This document shows positions 34,331-43,589 of a stretch of 64,000 nucleotides of DNA, one piece after another. The position numbers and the translations under genes are program-made. The stretch's first letter is position 1. Every line of letters begins with the position of its first letter. This stretch comes from Fidelibacterota bacterium (GTDB lineage Bacteria > Marinisomatota > Marinisomatia > Marinisomatales > UBA1611): assembly GCA_002718285.1 (NCBI GenBank), contig PBAR01000028.1, forward strand, positions 1 to 64,000, read 5' to 3'. Under the pieces are notes generated by a model that saw only the letters and a program-made list of their open reading frames with translations, was not told the origin of the DNA and made no database searches.

Positions 34331-35092
34331 TCAATTGAATAAGGATTGCCAATCCCAAGAACCTTTTATTTTTTGATTAAGTATTTTTTTGTTATCATGT
34401 GATAATATAACTGATCTATTTAATTCAAGTGGTTTGTTCATATTCTTATTTACAGTAGGATTGCTTGTAAAACCAAATTTATATCCTAATGATTCAGCTA
34501 CATTAATTGCTCTATAATCAAAACTCCCATGCGGATATGAAATTAATTCAACCGGCTTACCAATTAAATCTTCAATATAAGTTTTGCTGTAAAACAATTC
34601 ATTATTTATTTCTTTATCACTCAATTTTGCTAAACGTAAATGAGATGCGCCATGACTTCCTATGGTCACATTTTTTATCTTAGATAACTCCTTCAATTCT
34701 ATTTCAGTCAAGTAATTCTTTTTATTATTTAATATATAATCTTTTACTACAAATACAGTAAATGGTATCCCTGCATTACATAATATTGGAGCTGCAATAT
34801 CTAATACATTACTGAAACCATCATCAAATGTTATTGATATATAATAATTATCAAAATTTTTCAAACGTTCAATTTTTGAGAGATCTAAAAATTCATATTC
34901 TCTCATTTCATTTAACAGTTTTATATGAGATTCAAATTCATTAGGATTTATAGTAAATAGTTTCATTGGGTCATCGTAATAATTATCAGATATTGAGTGA
35001 TACATCAATATCCTTAGACCTTTTATAGGCTTCAATAAAATTGTATTTATAGTACTTGAAATCTTTTTAGATATAATGTGTTTGATTTTCAG
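34331..35092 (-). CDS. Polysaccharide deacetylase (CE4/NodB), probable CTG start
   Basis: Removes N- or O-acetyl groups from a sugar polymer. The NodB core shows TFDDG with D71/D72 and SHGASH with H128/H132 (numbered from the TTG at 35035), so the metal triad is present; RILMYHSIS precedes it. From the TTG the protein starts almost at the first strand. The frame is open 19 codons further and encodes a Lys-rich amphipathic stretch (KIKHIISKKISSTINTILLK), natural for this family. A CTG at 35092-35090 overlaps the TGA of the FemAB gene (CTGA) and has AGAGGA 5 nt upstream. That start gives 253 residues. Confidence 0.85.
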   Translation of the reverse strand: MKIKHIISKKISSTINTILLKPIKGLRILMYHSISDNYYDDPMKLFTINPNEFESHIKLLNEMREYEFLDLSKIERLKNFDNYYISITFDDGFSNVLDIAAPILCNAGIPFTVFVVKDYILNNKKNYLTEIELKELSKIKNVTIGSHGASHLRLAKLSDKEINNELFYSKTYIEDLIGKPVELISYPHGSFDYRAINVAESLGYKFGFTSNPTVNKNMNKPLELNRSVILSHDNKKILNQKIKGSWDWQSLFN

Positions 35093-36117
35093 AATGATCC
35101 TCTTTTATACTTTATTGCTTTATTTACAAAATTGCTAATTAATTTATTTTTTGACCATTCATATTCACCAAAATATTTAATGATTTCACCGCCAAATCCT
35201 TTTTTAAAATGATCAACGCCTCTTGCATCTAAATTAGAAGGATTTATACCTCCAAAATTGAACTTTTTTATACCTAATTTCTTTAAATATAAAATTGATT
35301 CATAAATCATAGCATATGAAATATTTAGCTGTCTTCCATCTGGTGTAGTAACTGCTAAATAATAAAAAGCTGTTTCACCATATATAAGTAATATACAAGA
35401 TGTGATTAATTCATCATCTTTCATTCCCGAAAAAAGAATCATTTTATTATTTAATTTACTTTTTAATAAACCAATATTTTTCGTAGTTAATGATTCACCG
35501 TGAAATTTTTTAGATTTCAACATATTATTATATGCATTGACAAATTTGGATATAGAATCATCATTAGATAAATGAATCCAATTAACATCTTCTTTCATTG
35601 ACTTTCTAACATAGTAGCGATGTTTTTTGCTCATTTGAGCTAAGATATCAGTTGAGTCTTTATCAATATCTATAATAATTGTATAACCACTATTTATTCT
35701 TACTTTTGATTTATTAATATATTTATTATTCAGATAAATTAACTTTTCAGATTGTGGTTGATGAAGATTTATTCGAAAATAATTAATATAATTATTTTCT
35801 GACAACTTTTGTGCGAGCTCATATATATACTTTTCTATCTCAATATTTTTTTCAGTATGGGCGAATGCTATTCCTCCTGGAACCCAAATTATCTGTAAAC
35901 AATTAAAATAAACTTTTTTTAATATCTGTATAGCATACTTTATTTCATTTTTATTTATATAAACTAACTTTTCAGAATTCCATCCACTTAATTCTTTATA
36001 TTCTGCCCAGTCAGAACTTTGAAACACATTTGTAAAATATAATTTTTGAATTATAATATCCCAATTTTCAGGATATTTATTTTCAGAGAAATGATTCCAC
36101 ATGTTATTATTTTTCAT
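35089..36117 (-). CDS. FemAB-like GNAT-fold protein
   Basis: 342 residues. Two GNAT-like halves are visible: an N-terminal part around FQSSDWAEYKELSGW (32-46) and a C-terminal part with SYAMIYESILYLKKLGIKKFNFGGI. HFKKGFGGEIIKYFGEYEW near the C-terminus is the FemAB/Acetyltransf_6 signature. FemAB enzymes use aminoacyl-tRNA to attach amino acids; relatives in exopolysaccharide loci (including exosortase-type clusters) have unproven roles, perhaps aminoacylating a sugar. ATG at 36117. Its neighbours are a GT2, an AsnB and a deacetylase, a set commonly seen together. Confidence 0.85.
   Translation of the reverse strand: MKNNNMWNHFSENKYPENWDIIIQKLYFTNVFQSSDWAEYKELSGWNSEKLVYINKNEIKYAIQILKKVYFNCLQIIWVPGGIAFAHTEKNIEIEKYIYELAQKLSENNYINYFRINLHQPQSEKLIYLNNKYINKSKVRINSGYTIIIDIDKDSTDILAQMSKKHRYYVRKSMKEDVNWIHLSNDDSISKFVNAYNNMLKSKKFHGESLTTKNIGLLKSKLNNKMILFSGMKDDELITSCILLIYGETAFYYLAVTTPDGRQLNISYAMIYESILYLKKLGIKKFNFGGINPSNLDARGVDHFKKGFGGEIIKYFGEYEWSKNKLISNFVNKAIKYKRGSF
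35098..35103 (-). promoter_or_regulatory. Shine-Dalgarno site for the deacetylase
   Basis: AGAGGA in the last codons of the FemAB gene, 5 nt before the CTG at 35092. It is the strongest ribosome-binding site near this junction and far from the TTG at 35035, so it favours the CTG start. Confidence 0.6.
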
Positions 36118-36131
36118 TTATAAATAGTATA

Positions 36132-36965
36132 TTAATAATTATGTTTTTTTTGATTAAAAATCAAATTAAATAAAGAATATATCCATTGTTTTGAAAAAAC
36201 AATTTTAAATAGTTTAATTATAAATAGTTTAATACCACCTTTATTTTTATGTCTTAATGCTATCCTAACTTCAGAAATAACTCTTTTATAATATGGTCTA
36301 GCAGTAATGCTATTTTTTTCTTCAATATAAGTCCCCAAGAATTCAGGAATTATTTGAAGTTTAATTATAGGAGTCAATTTTAACCAGAGATCATAATCTT
36401 GTCCATTTGGCAAAGTAGTATCAAATAAACCTACTTTTTTTAAAAGACTTTTTTTGCAGATTACAGCTGATGTTGAAAAAAAGTTTTTTTTATACAATTG
36501 TTTTGATAAAGAAAAATTCTTATTGTATTCAATTCCATGTTTTAATGATGAACTATTACTCCTATCTCTTACATATTTCTCCCAGTGTATAAAAAAGTTT
36601 TTTTCTGGAAAATCATTTATCTGTTTTTTAACAATTTCCAATTTTTGTTTATGCCAAATATCATCAGAATCTAAAAATGCTATCCAGGGGTATGTTGCAT
36701 TAAGTATTCCAGCATTCCTAGCTGCACCCGGACCTTTATGGTTATTTATTAAAATTTTTAATTTTGTGTTAGAACTTGTGAACTTCAATTCATTCTTTTT
36801 TAGTATGTTAATAGTTTTATCATCTGAGCCATCATCAGAAAAAATTATTTCATCAGCGGCTATACTTTGGTCAACTAGTGAATTTATTGTTCTTTGTATA
36901 TAATTATCAGAGTTATACGTTGGGCATACTACGGAAATACCATTTTTATGTTCAATATTATGCAT
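36132..36965 (-). CDS. GT2-family glycosyltransferase
   Basis: 277 residues from the ATG at 36965. ISVVCPTYNSDNYI (10-23) starts the GT-A fold, the FSDDGSDD loop is at 42-49, and the metal-binding FLDSDDIW at 97-104. NGQDYDLWLK further on is the acceptor-side motif of GT2 enzymes of the WcaA type. A longer frame begins with TTG at 36986, but the ATG is preferred: it overlaps the AsnB stop by only 8 nt, suited to coupled translation. Adds one sugar to a lipid-linked intermediate; donor unknown. Confidence 0.86.
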   Translation of the reverse strand: MHNIEHKNGISVVCPTYNSDNYIQRTINSLVDQSIAADEIIFSDDGSDDKTINILKKNELKFTSSNTKLKILINNHKGPGAARNAGILNATYPWIAFLDSDDIWHKQKLEIVKKQINDFPEKNFFIHWEKYVRDRSNSSSLKHGIEYNKNFSLSKQLYKKNFFSTSAVICKKSLLKKVGLFDTTLPNGQDYDLWLKLTPIIKLQIIPEFLGTYIEEKNSITARPYYKRVISEVRIALRHKNKGGIKLFIIKLFKIVFSKQWIYSLFNLIFNQKKHNY

Positions 36966-38814
36966 GAGAATCAAACCATTTATCAATTATATATAGCATG
37001 AATAATGATTCTGCAGATAAATCACGTTGCTTTTGACTGCTCCATATTTTTGAAATATTTTTTTGATTAATAATCTCATGTAATACAGGATGTTTCAAGT
37101 TATTTATACGCTCACCAATTACCTTATTACCAGATTTTATCCAATTATTTACAGGTGCATTGAATCCTGCTTTTGGCCGATTAAGTATCTCATTAGGCAA
37201 AATTCTTTCTACTGATTTTTTAAAACTCTTTTTGGAACTATAAAAATTTTCGCCAATATTAAATTTGGGTGATACAGAAAATACTTTTTCAACAAGCCTA
37301 TGATCTAATAGTGGAACTCTCGCTTCAATAGAAGCAGCCATAGAAGTTTTGTCAGTTAAGGATAGAACATTATCAAGTAAATAATTATTAATATCTGAAA
37401 TCATTCTTCCATAGTGAAAACCATATTTGTTTTCTAACAAATGCAAATCATTAAAGTTTTGCTTAGTTAATTTGAGTGCTTTAGAAAAATCTACTTTTTT
37501 GTTAATTATTCTATTAAAAAACCCTAAATGAATTCCAGAAGTTGCTATTCCAAATCCAACTCCTTTATCCCAAGCTAAATTGCTATAATGGATTAAATCA
37601 GGACTCAATAATTTGTTAAAATAATTTATTATAGATAATGGTAAAAATGAAAATTTGCCTGAAATTAAATCAATCCTGCTTTTATAATGTCTATAATACC
37701 CCCCAAATAGCTCATCACCACCAGCTCCACATAAGCCCACTACTATCCCTTCTTTTCTAGCTAGTTTTGAAATTAAATATGACGGGATAATAGCTGAATC
37801 AGCCATAGGCTCATCAATAATCGGCAACAATTCATCTAATTCAATTATGGCTTGGTTAATATTTAACTTATGCGGATGGTGCAAAGTATTGTATTTTTCT
37901 GAAACAATTTTAGCATACCTACCTTCGTTTAAATCTTTATTCTCAAAATCCATGCAAAAGGTATGAACAGGCTTTTTTGTCTGTTTGCAGTAAAGAGCTG
38001 TAACTGCGCTACTATCAAGTCCTCCACTCAAAAATGTGCCTACAGGTACATCACTTCTACTATGTAGTTTGATAGAGTCTATTAAAATATTTTCAACTTC
38101 ATTTGCGAAAGCTTCACGATCATTGACTTCATCACATATTACCGGGGATAATTCCCAGTATTTTTCAATTTTAACTTTATTATTTTCAACCATCATCCAA
38201 TGACCAGGGGGTAATTTGAAAATATTTTTCCATATTGATTTTGGGGTAGGCACATAACCAAGTGTTAATAATAATAGAAGACTATCATAATCAATTTCTT
38301 TAGTGCAGGCGGGATGATTTGTTAAAGCATCCAATGTTGATGCAAAAATAATTCCATTAGCATTTATTTGATAACAAAGGGGCTTTATTCCCAATCTATC
38401 ACGTACCAACCACAATCTTCTTTTTACTTTATCCCAAATACAAAATGCAAACATACCATTAAGGTGTTCTGCCGCATCAGTTCCATATTCTTCATATAAA
38501 TGAACTAAGACTTCTGTGTCTGTATTTGTTGAAAATCTATGACCTTTTTTTACTAAATGATTACGTAATTCAATATAATTATATATCTCTCCATTTGATA
38601 TAACATGAATTGTCTTATCTTCATTAGAGATAGGCTGTTTACCATTTGACAAATCAATAATTGACAATCTTCTCATTGCCATTCCAAAGTTATTATCAAT
38701 CAAATAACCTGAATCATCTGGGCCTCGGAGCTCCATTGCTTGATTCATATTGATTAAATCATCTTTATTTATCAAACGATCTTTAAAATTTAAAACTCCG
38801 CAAATTCCACACAT
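36958..38814 (-). CDS. asnB: Second asparagine-synthetase-type amidotransferase (618 aa)
   Basis: 618 residues, ATG at 38814. Cys2 of MCGICGVLNF is the glutaminase nucleophile, RRLSIIDLSNGKQP (48-61) and NGEIYNY (74-80) line the glutamine site, and SGGLDS (263-268) is the ATP PP-loop. Identity with the other AsnB at 25831-27798 is limited to family motifs as far as I can judge, so it is a separate paralogue and not a recent copy. The AsnB, GT2, FemAB and deacetylase order resembles exopolysaccharide clusters, where it may amidate a uronic acid. No exosortase gene is seen. Confidence 0.88.
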   Translation of the reverse strand: MCGICGVLNFKDRLINKDDLINMNQAMELRGPDDSGYLIDNNFGMAMRRLSIIDLSNGKQPISNEDKTIHVISNGEIYNYIELRNHLVKKGHRFSTNTDTEVLVHLYEEYGTDAAEHLNGMFAFCIWDKVKRRLWLVRDRLGIKPLCYQINANGIIFASTLDALTNHPACTKEIDYDSLLLLLTLGYVPTPKSIWKNIFKLPPGHWMMVENNKVKIEKYWELSPVICDEVNDREAFANEVENILIDSIKLHSRSDVPVGTFLSGGLDSSAVTALYCKQTKKPVHTFCMDFENKDLNEGRYAKIVSEKYNTLHHPHKLNINQAIIELDELLPIIDEPMADSAIIPSYLISKLARKEGIVVGLCGAGGDELFGGYYRHYKSRIDLISGKFSFLPLSIINYFNKLLSPDLIHYSNLAWDKGVGFGIATSGIHLGFFNRIINKKVDFSKALKLTKQNFNDLHLLENKYGFHYGRMISDINNYLLDNVLSLTDKTSMAASIEARVPLLDHRLVEKVFSVSPKFNIGENFYSSKKSFKKSVERILPNEILNRPKAGFNAPVNNWIKSGNKVIGERINNLKHPVLHEIINQKNISKIWSSQKQRDLSAESLFMLYIIDKWFDSHA

Positions 38815-38821
38815 AATTATA

Positions 38822-40720
38822 TTAAACCCAAATTAACTCGTAATTGATTTTTAGTGGCAGAGATACTTTTTTAGTTATTTCAAGAGTATAAATTGGTTCA
38901 CGTCTATCATATTCTATAACCTGCCAACCCAAATTATTTGATTTGTTTTCACTAAAGATCCGGCCATTTTTTTCGTTGCCCAAATCACAATTAAATAAAG
39001 CTTTTTTCCCATCCAATTCTAAAATATATATATTAGGTTTTTGTTTTTTTATAATTACTTGTTGACCAAAATGAAAATATGATTTTAAAATGAATTCTCC
39101 TGTACCTTTTATAATATCTTCAATAGTGAAACTCTTTTTATTAAAATTTAATTTTCTATTCCATAATATTCCCTTTTTGATTCTATCAAATCCATCAGAT
39201 TCAAAATTAATATTTAAATTATCTTTGGATCTATTATAATTTAATGAGGAATTATTCTCCCGATATTCTTTAGGAAATCTTTTTGAATCATCTGGATTAA
39301 CGCCATAATCGTTAAGCGTGATTGTATTATGTGATTTTGCACATGCTCCTAATGTGTTTTTGTAATCCATTCGGCCAGTATCTATAAATAGAGGCATTTT
39401 ATTGTAGTATAAACAGAAATGACCGGCATCATTATGACTATGCCCAACATGATTAATTGATTCTTTAGGATCATTATGAATAAACAGAATATATTTTTGA
39501 AAGTTAAATCTGTACCAACCACTATTTGGAAATGAATAATCTTTATCATCATGAAACTTATCTATATTTGAGTAACCAATTAATTCTGAGGTTTTCTCAT
39601 ATGGTAAAATTCTATTCCAACTATACATAGGTAAGTTCTTTGAATTATAAGTTATATTTGCTAGCCAAAGAGGAGAAAAGTCAGGAGAAATATCGCCAAA
39701 CAAAGGAAAAAATGATGCTTTACTTTTTGATTGAATTAAGAAAAAGTTGCATTTTGATAGCAATCTATTAATATGAGATTTAAGATATTTTTTAAATGAA
39801 TCATTTTTTGAAATAGATAATAATTCTATAATCCATCTACTAAACAAAAATTGATAATGTGAACTGCCTTCTCTTAGAAAGCCATCAATACTAACTAATT
39901 TTGGTAATTCATTTTTAATAATTAATTCTGCAAAATATTCCCATTCTTTACATCCAAAGAATTCTCCAGCAAAATAAATAGCACGTGCATTATTTATTAT
40001 ATGATTTCCTGTATAATCCCCAAAATATTCTAACCTTGTTATTAATAAACTTACTTGATCAATTATAGCTTGCTGAATTTTTTGAGAGGGAATTATTTTA
40101 TACTTTTTATATACTAAAATACTATTTGATATACGTTCTCCAACAGTATAACTCTCCCAATGGATTAATTTATTCAATTTATATTTTTTCAAATGTATTT
40201 CATCTTGAAATAGATCAATCCAATCTTCTTGAATATTAATTATCCAATCTTCATTAATTTTTTTTGATCCTGATGCTAACACTGTGAGCCAATTCCATCG
40301 ATGTATACTTTCATAATATTCAGGATCATCAAAAATAATTTTCCAATTGATTCTATTATTACTAAGGGAGATGTTTTTGCTAATAACTGGGATTTTCTTA
40401 GGAATAGGTAGATTTATATTTTCATTAGAAGTATTGTTTGCGTCAATTAAATTAGGCTTTACCATTCCAATTTCATCATTTATGAATTTGGTTATTTTTT
40501 TAGGATAATATTTCGAATTATATCTTGAGCTAAATACAAAGATACGTTTCTTCAATTTTTTATTAAACCATTTGATTAGCTCAATTAAAGAATTTCTAAA
40601 TAAATAAAATTTTAATAAATATTTTAACTCAGAGATTATAGTTTTTTTATTTTTTAATAAAATATGATAACAGATTATCCACCGCTTCGTTCTCCATAGC
40701 AATCCTTGTTTCTTTTGCAT
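38822..40720 (-). CDS. Heparinase II/III-family polysaccharide lyase
   Basis: About 630 residues. The C-terminal beta-sandwich region holds HVGHSHNDAGHFCLYYN followed by LFIDTGRMDY, the conserved His/Asn block of the heparinase II/III superfamily, and the helical toroid occupies the middle. Such enzymes cleave uronate-containing polymers by beta-elimination. In biosynthetic loci they may trim or clear misplaced polymer. No signal peptide is visible. The start is uncertain: the ATG at 40720 overlaps the 2-hydroxyacid dehydrogenase by 74 nt, which is long for this locus. The homologous part seems to begin around residue 25, so a near-cognate codon such as ATT 40663 is possible. Confidence 0.82.
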   Translation of the reverse strand: MQKKQGLLWRTKRWIICYHILLKNKKTIISELKYLLKFYLFRNSLIELIKWFNKKLKKRIFVFSSRYNSKYYPKKITKFINDEIGMVKPNLIDANNTSNENINLPIPKKIPVISKNISLSNNRINWKIIFDDPEYYESIHRWNWLTVLASGSKKINEDWIINIQEDWIDLFQDEIHLKKYKLNKLIHWESYTVGERISNSILVYKKYKIIPSQKIQQAIIDQVSLLITRLEYFGDYTGNHIINNARAIYFAGEFFGCKEWEYFAELIIKNELPKLVSIDGFLREGSSHYQFLFSRWIIELLSISKNDSFKKYLKSHINRLLSKCNFFLIQSKSKASFFPLFGDISPDFSPLWLANITYNSKNLPMYSWNRILPYEKTSELIGYSNIDKFHDDKDYSFPNSGWYRFNFQKYILFIHNDPKESINHVGHSHNDAGHFCLYYNKMPLFIDTGRMDYKNTLGACAKSHNTITLNDYGVNPDDSKRFPKEYRENNSSLNYNRSKDNLNINFESDGFDRIKKGILWNRKLNFNKKSFTIEDIIKGTGEFILKSYFHFGQQVIIKKQKPNIYILELDGKKALFNCDLGNEKNGRIFSENKSNNLGWQVIEYDRREPIYTLEITKKVSLPLKINYELIWV

Positions 40721-41573
40721 AAGATCCAATATGAGGAGTTGTGACTACATTGGGAAATTTCACTAGTGGTCCAACATATGGCTCTTCATTAAAGACATCA
40801 AGCCCAGCTCCACTTATTTCATTATTCTCCAATGCTTTAATTAAGCTTTCTTCATCAATTATCTCGCCGCGCGATGTGTTTATAATTATCGAATTGTTTT
40901 TCATGTTTTGAAAAATCCTATAATTAAATAAACCTTTATTTTGTTCAGTCAAATTGGCATTAATTGAAATGATATCAGAATTTTTAATTAAAAAATTAAA
41001 ATCACAAAAATTAATTTTATCATTTAAAGTTTCTTTATCATTAATTATAGGATCATGTACTAGATAATTGAGATTGAAACCACTTGATAAACTTATTAAT
41101 TCTTTACCAATATTTCCGTATCCAATTATTCCAAGTGATTTCCCACTTAAAATATTACCCATGGTTTTATTCCATTTACCTGATTTTAACAAAAAATTTT
41201 GTAGTGAAATTTTCCTCAACAAATCAATCATTAGTCCCAATATTAATTCTGCAACAGCTAATTTTGGATGAACTTTGGTTGTATATAACTTTATTTTTTG
41301 GGTTTTTACATAATCTAAATTAATATTATCAATTCCTACGCCAAGTCTTGAGATAACTTTTAACGTATTTAAGTTAGCTAACACCTTCTTCGAATAATTT
41401 TCGGTACCTGCTATAACTCCAACACAATTTGATAAAGAATCAATCATTTCATCATTATTTAATTTTTTACCTGTTTTATTTTGAATGACTTCAAACCCAT
41501 TTAAGAGCAATCTATTTATGGGATCATCATCAAATTCGCCAAAAGATGTAGTTGCAATAAAAACTCTTTTCAT
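40647..41573 (-). CDS. D-isomer-specific 2-hydroxyacid dehydrogenase
   Basis: 308 residues of the SerA/phosphoglycerate-dehydrogenase-like family. The NAD-binding motif GYGNIG is at 151-156, the catalytic Arg is R235 in NTSRGEIIDE, the Glu lies in GLDVFNEEP (258-266), and the catalytic His is H281 in TTPHIG. It would reduce an alpha-keto acid or oxidise a D-2-hydroxyacid. No C-terminal ACT domain as in full SerA. Placed next to a cyclase-family gene and a small unknown, it may help make a lactate- or glycerate-like substituent, but that is inference. ATG at 41573. Confidence 0.87.
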   Translation of the reverse strand: MKRVFIATTSFGEFDDDPINRLLLNGFEVIQNKTGKKLNNDEMIDSLSNCVGVIAGTENYSKKVLANLNTLKVISRLGVGIDNINLDYVKTQKIKLYTTKVHPKLAVAELILGLMIDLLRKISLQNFLLKSGKWNKTMGNILSGKSLGIIGYGNIGKELISLSSGFNLNYLVHDPIINDKETLNDKINFCDFNFLIKNSDIISINANLTEQNKGLFNYRIFQNMKNNSIIINTSRGEIIDEESLIKALENNEISGAGLDVFNEEPYVGPLVKFPNVVTTPHIGSYAKETRIAMENEAVDNLLSYFIKK

Positions 41574-41580
41574 AAATCAA

Positions 41581-41964
41581 TTATTTATCAATGATATTCT
41601 TTGAATAGTCATTAAAGTTTTTTCGTTTTGTAGCACCCCTATCTATTGAAGTTATTAAATCTTTTTTTCGTTCATTAATCCTTAGAATACTTTTTATCCA
41701 ATCTGTAATTGAGTTCTCAATATTGTCCGATACTGACTGGTTATAATCTTTTGCCCAATTTGGAAAAAATTCTTTTACAAAAATAATATTTCTCTTTTTT
41801 TCAAATACAAAATAATAACCATATGGTTTATAAATAAGTATGGATCGAAGTTTGAAAAGGCTACGCCTCGTGCTCCAATAAAATTGGTTTTCATTGAAAT
41901 CATACTTAGATATAATTTTCATAATATTATTCTTCTGTGATTTATCTAATAATTGATTAAACAT
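41581..41964 (-). CDS. Small protein of unknown function
   Basis: 127 residues, basic, with no signal peptide and no membrane segment. A stretch of aromatic-rich strands (residues 34-70; YKPYGYYFVFEKK and FVKEFFPNW) is followed by a helical, Lys-rich C-terminus. I do not recognise a family. The start is ATG at 41964, 32 bp after the cyclase stop, and the gene ends 7 bp before the 2-hydroxyacid dehydrogenase start, so it belongs to the same transcript. It may be a subunit or accessory of either neighbour. Confidence 0.6.
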   Translation of the reverse strand: MFNQLLDKSQKNNIMKIISKYDFNENQFYWSTRRSLFKLRSILIYKPYGYYFVFEKKRNIIFVKEFFPNWAKDYNQSVSDNIENSITDWIKSILRINERKKDLITSIDRGATKRKNFNDYSKNIIDK

Positions 41965-41996
41965 TATTTTAGTATGTTTATAATAATTGAATTTTT

Positions 41997-42653
41997 TTAT
42001 TGTAAAGCTATAATCGAAACTGGGGAACCATCACCACCAGAAAAAATTAGTGGCAAGGCTATTACTTTTTTTATTTTTATAGAAACATCAAGATCTTTTA
42101 GTGATAAATCTTCAAATAATCTAATATCTCTTCCAAGCAATTCAACATGTGCTTTTCTGCCAATTTCTCGATTTTGAAAACTACTTATTGAAATGAAATC
42201 AATACCAATTGCTTTCAAATTAGGAAAGTAATCTTTTATTATAACACCAATCTCGGATGAAAGTCCTGGCCCATTCTCCCAATAATCTGTATCTCCTCTA
42301 CAATTTTCAAAATCTGTTCTAATCAATAATAAATCATGATTGTTTTTCTTTTCAACACAATCGAAAAGTTCTTTACCAATAAGATTATTATTATTGTTTA
42401 TTTGATATTCAATTAAATAAGGACTTTCAAAAATCCAATCATTCGGATCATAAGAATCAATTTTTTTACCTTCATCAATAAAATGGTAAGGCGCATCCAC
42501 ATGTGATCCTACATGGTTAGGAAACGATAGATTATGAGAGTTGCAACTATCTCCAGATTTTTTTGATTGGTTAACATTTATTTTTATTCCCCCACTATTA
42601 CCATAAGTGGGTGTTTCATTATTTAAAAAATGTGATAACCAAATCCAGGACAT
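41997..42653 (-). CDS. Cyclase-family (kynurenine-formamidase-like) metal-dependent hydrolase
   Basis: 218 residues with the family signature H47-V-G-S-H51-V-D53-A-P-x-H57, the usual HxGTHxDxPxH metal-binding block. Family members hydrolyse formyl-kynurenine, isatin and similar ring or amide substrates; a few sit in antibiotic or polyketide clusters. It is not a common polysaccharide gene, and the substrate here is unknown. ATG at 42653, 5 bp after the SDR stop, so the two are very likely co-translated. Confidence 0.82.
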   Translation of the reverse strand: MSWIWLSHFLNNETPTYGNSGGIKINVNQSKKSGDSCNSHNLSFPNHVGSHVDAPYHFIDEGKKIDSYDPNDWIFESPYLIEYQINNNNNLIGKELFDCVEKKNNHDLLLIRTDFENCRGDTDYWENGPGLSSEIGVIIKDYFPNLKAIGIDFISISSFQNREIGRKAHVELLGRDIRLFEDLSLKDLDVSIKIKKVIALPLIFSGGDGSPVSIIALQ

Positions 42654-42658
42654 AAAAA

Positions 42659-43555
42659 TTATTCTTTAGTTATCTTCTCTTCAATCTCATTTAAAATTTC
42701 GACAAGCCCTTGTCCCAAATCACGATAATAATCAAGTGATAACTTCTTCCCTGGGCGAGGAATGTAAGAGTATGGAGAATATTTGTAATGTGCAGGTTTA
42801 CCTTCACCGTAACTAACTTTTATTTTATTACCTAAAATTTCATTTATCATCTCTAATAATTCTTTTAATCGAATTCTATGATTACCTGCAATAATTAGAG
42901 TCTCACCATTATATTTATCCTTGATAGCTTTAAGAGAAATCTCAGCAGCATCTCTTACATCAATATATTCTCTCACTTCATCACCTGTACCAATGCAATC
43001 AACAGTTCCTCTATCTAAAGATTGTGATAAATAATGATACACACTATTCGTTTTATCAGCTCCAGGTCCATATAATGTTCCATAGCGCAATATTATATAA
43101 TTTAGGTTATAACGATTAAAATATTCTTCTAGTAATAACTCACATGCATGCTTCGAAACTCTATAAAAACCTCCTGAACGACTATGAACATAAATTGAAC
43201 TGCTAAAAATTATTTTGTTAACATTTTGTTTTTTTGAAGCTTCTAATAAATTTAATGTTCCCATAAAATTGATTTTCATTGTATCTACAGGGTTATTTTT
43301 CGCTTCATCAAGATCAGCTAGTGCTGCAAAATGGAAAACTGTCTTAATTCCTTTGCATGCATCTTCTAATTGAGATAAACTATTTAAATCTCCCTTAACA
43401 TATTCAACATTAGGTAAATCAAACTTTAGAGGATTTGTATCAAGAACTCTAACTTCGTATCCATTATCTGAAAGAGTTTTTACAAGATGACTACCTAAAA
43501 AACCTGATCCTCCAGTAACCAGAATTTTATTTTCTTTTAATGTAGATTTTTTCAT
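42659..43555 (-). CDS. NAD-dependent epimerase/dehydratase (extended SDR)
   Basis: 298 residues. The cofactor loop GGSGFLG is at 15-21, SSSIYV at 118-123 and YRVSK with Y131/K135 as the catalytic pair, all in the extended SDR arrangement. Substrate-proximal LRYGTLYGPGADK (about 156-168) follows. ATG at 43555. Neighbours are a radical SAM protein upstream and a cyclase downstream. This is one of several epimerases in the window (others at 22191 and 44456), so its nucleotide sugar cannot be assigned. Confidence 0.85.
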   Translation of the reverse strand: MKKSTLKENKILVTGGSGFLGSHLVKTLSDNGYEVRVLDTNPLKFDLPNVEYVKGDLNSLSQLEDACKGIKTVFHFAALADLDEAKNNPVDTMKINFMGTLNLLEASKKQNVNKIIFSSSIYVHSRSGGFYRVSKHACELLLEEYFNRYNLNYIILRYGTLYGPGADKTNSVYHYLSQSLDRGTVDCIGTGDEVREYIDVRDAAEISLKAIKDKYNGETLIIAGNHRIRLKELLEMINEILGNKIKVSYGEGKPAHYKYSPYSYIPRPGKKLSLDYYRDLGQGLVEILNEIEEKITKE

Positions 43556-43589
43556 TAAATAAATAATATTAAATACAGAACCTGATATT

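Noticed and set aside
36966..36986. TTG start for the GT2 gene at 36132
   Set aside because: An ATG seven codons later gives a normal N-terminus and a short 8-nt overlap with the AsnB stop.
41953..42177. Plus-strand open frame opposite the cyclase gene
   Set aside because: Antisense shadow of a clear minus-strand gene with family motifs; no signature of its own.
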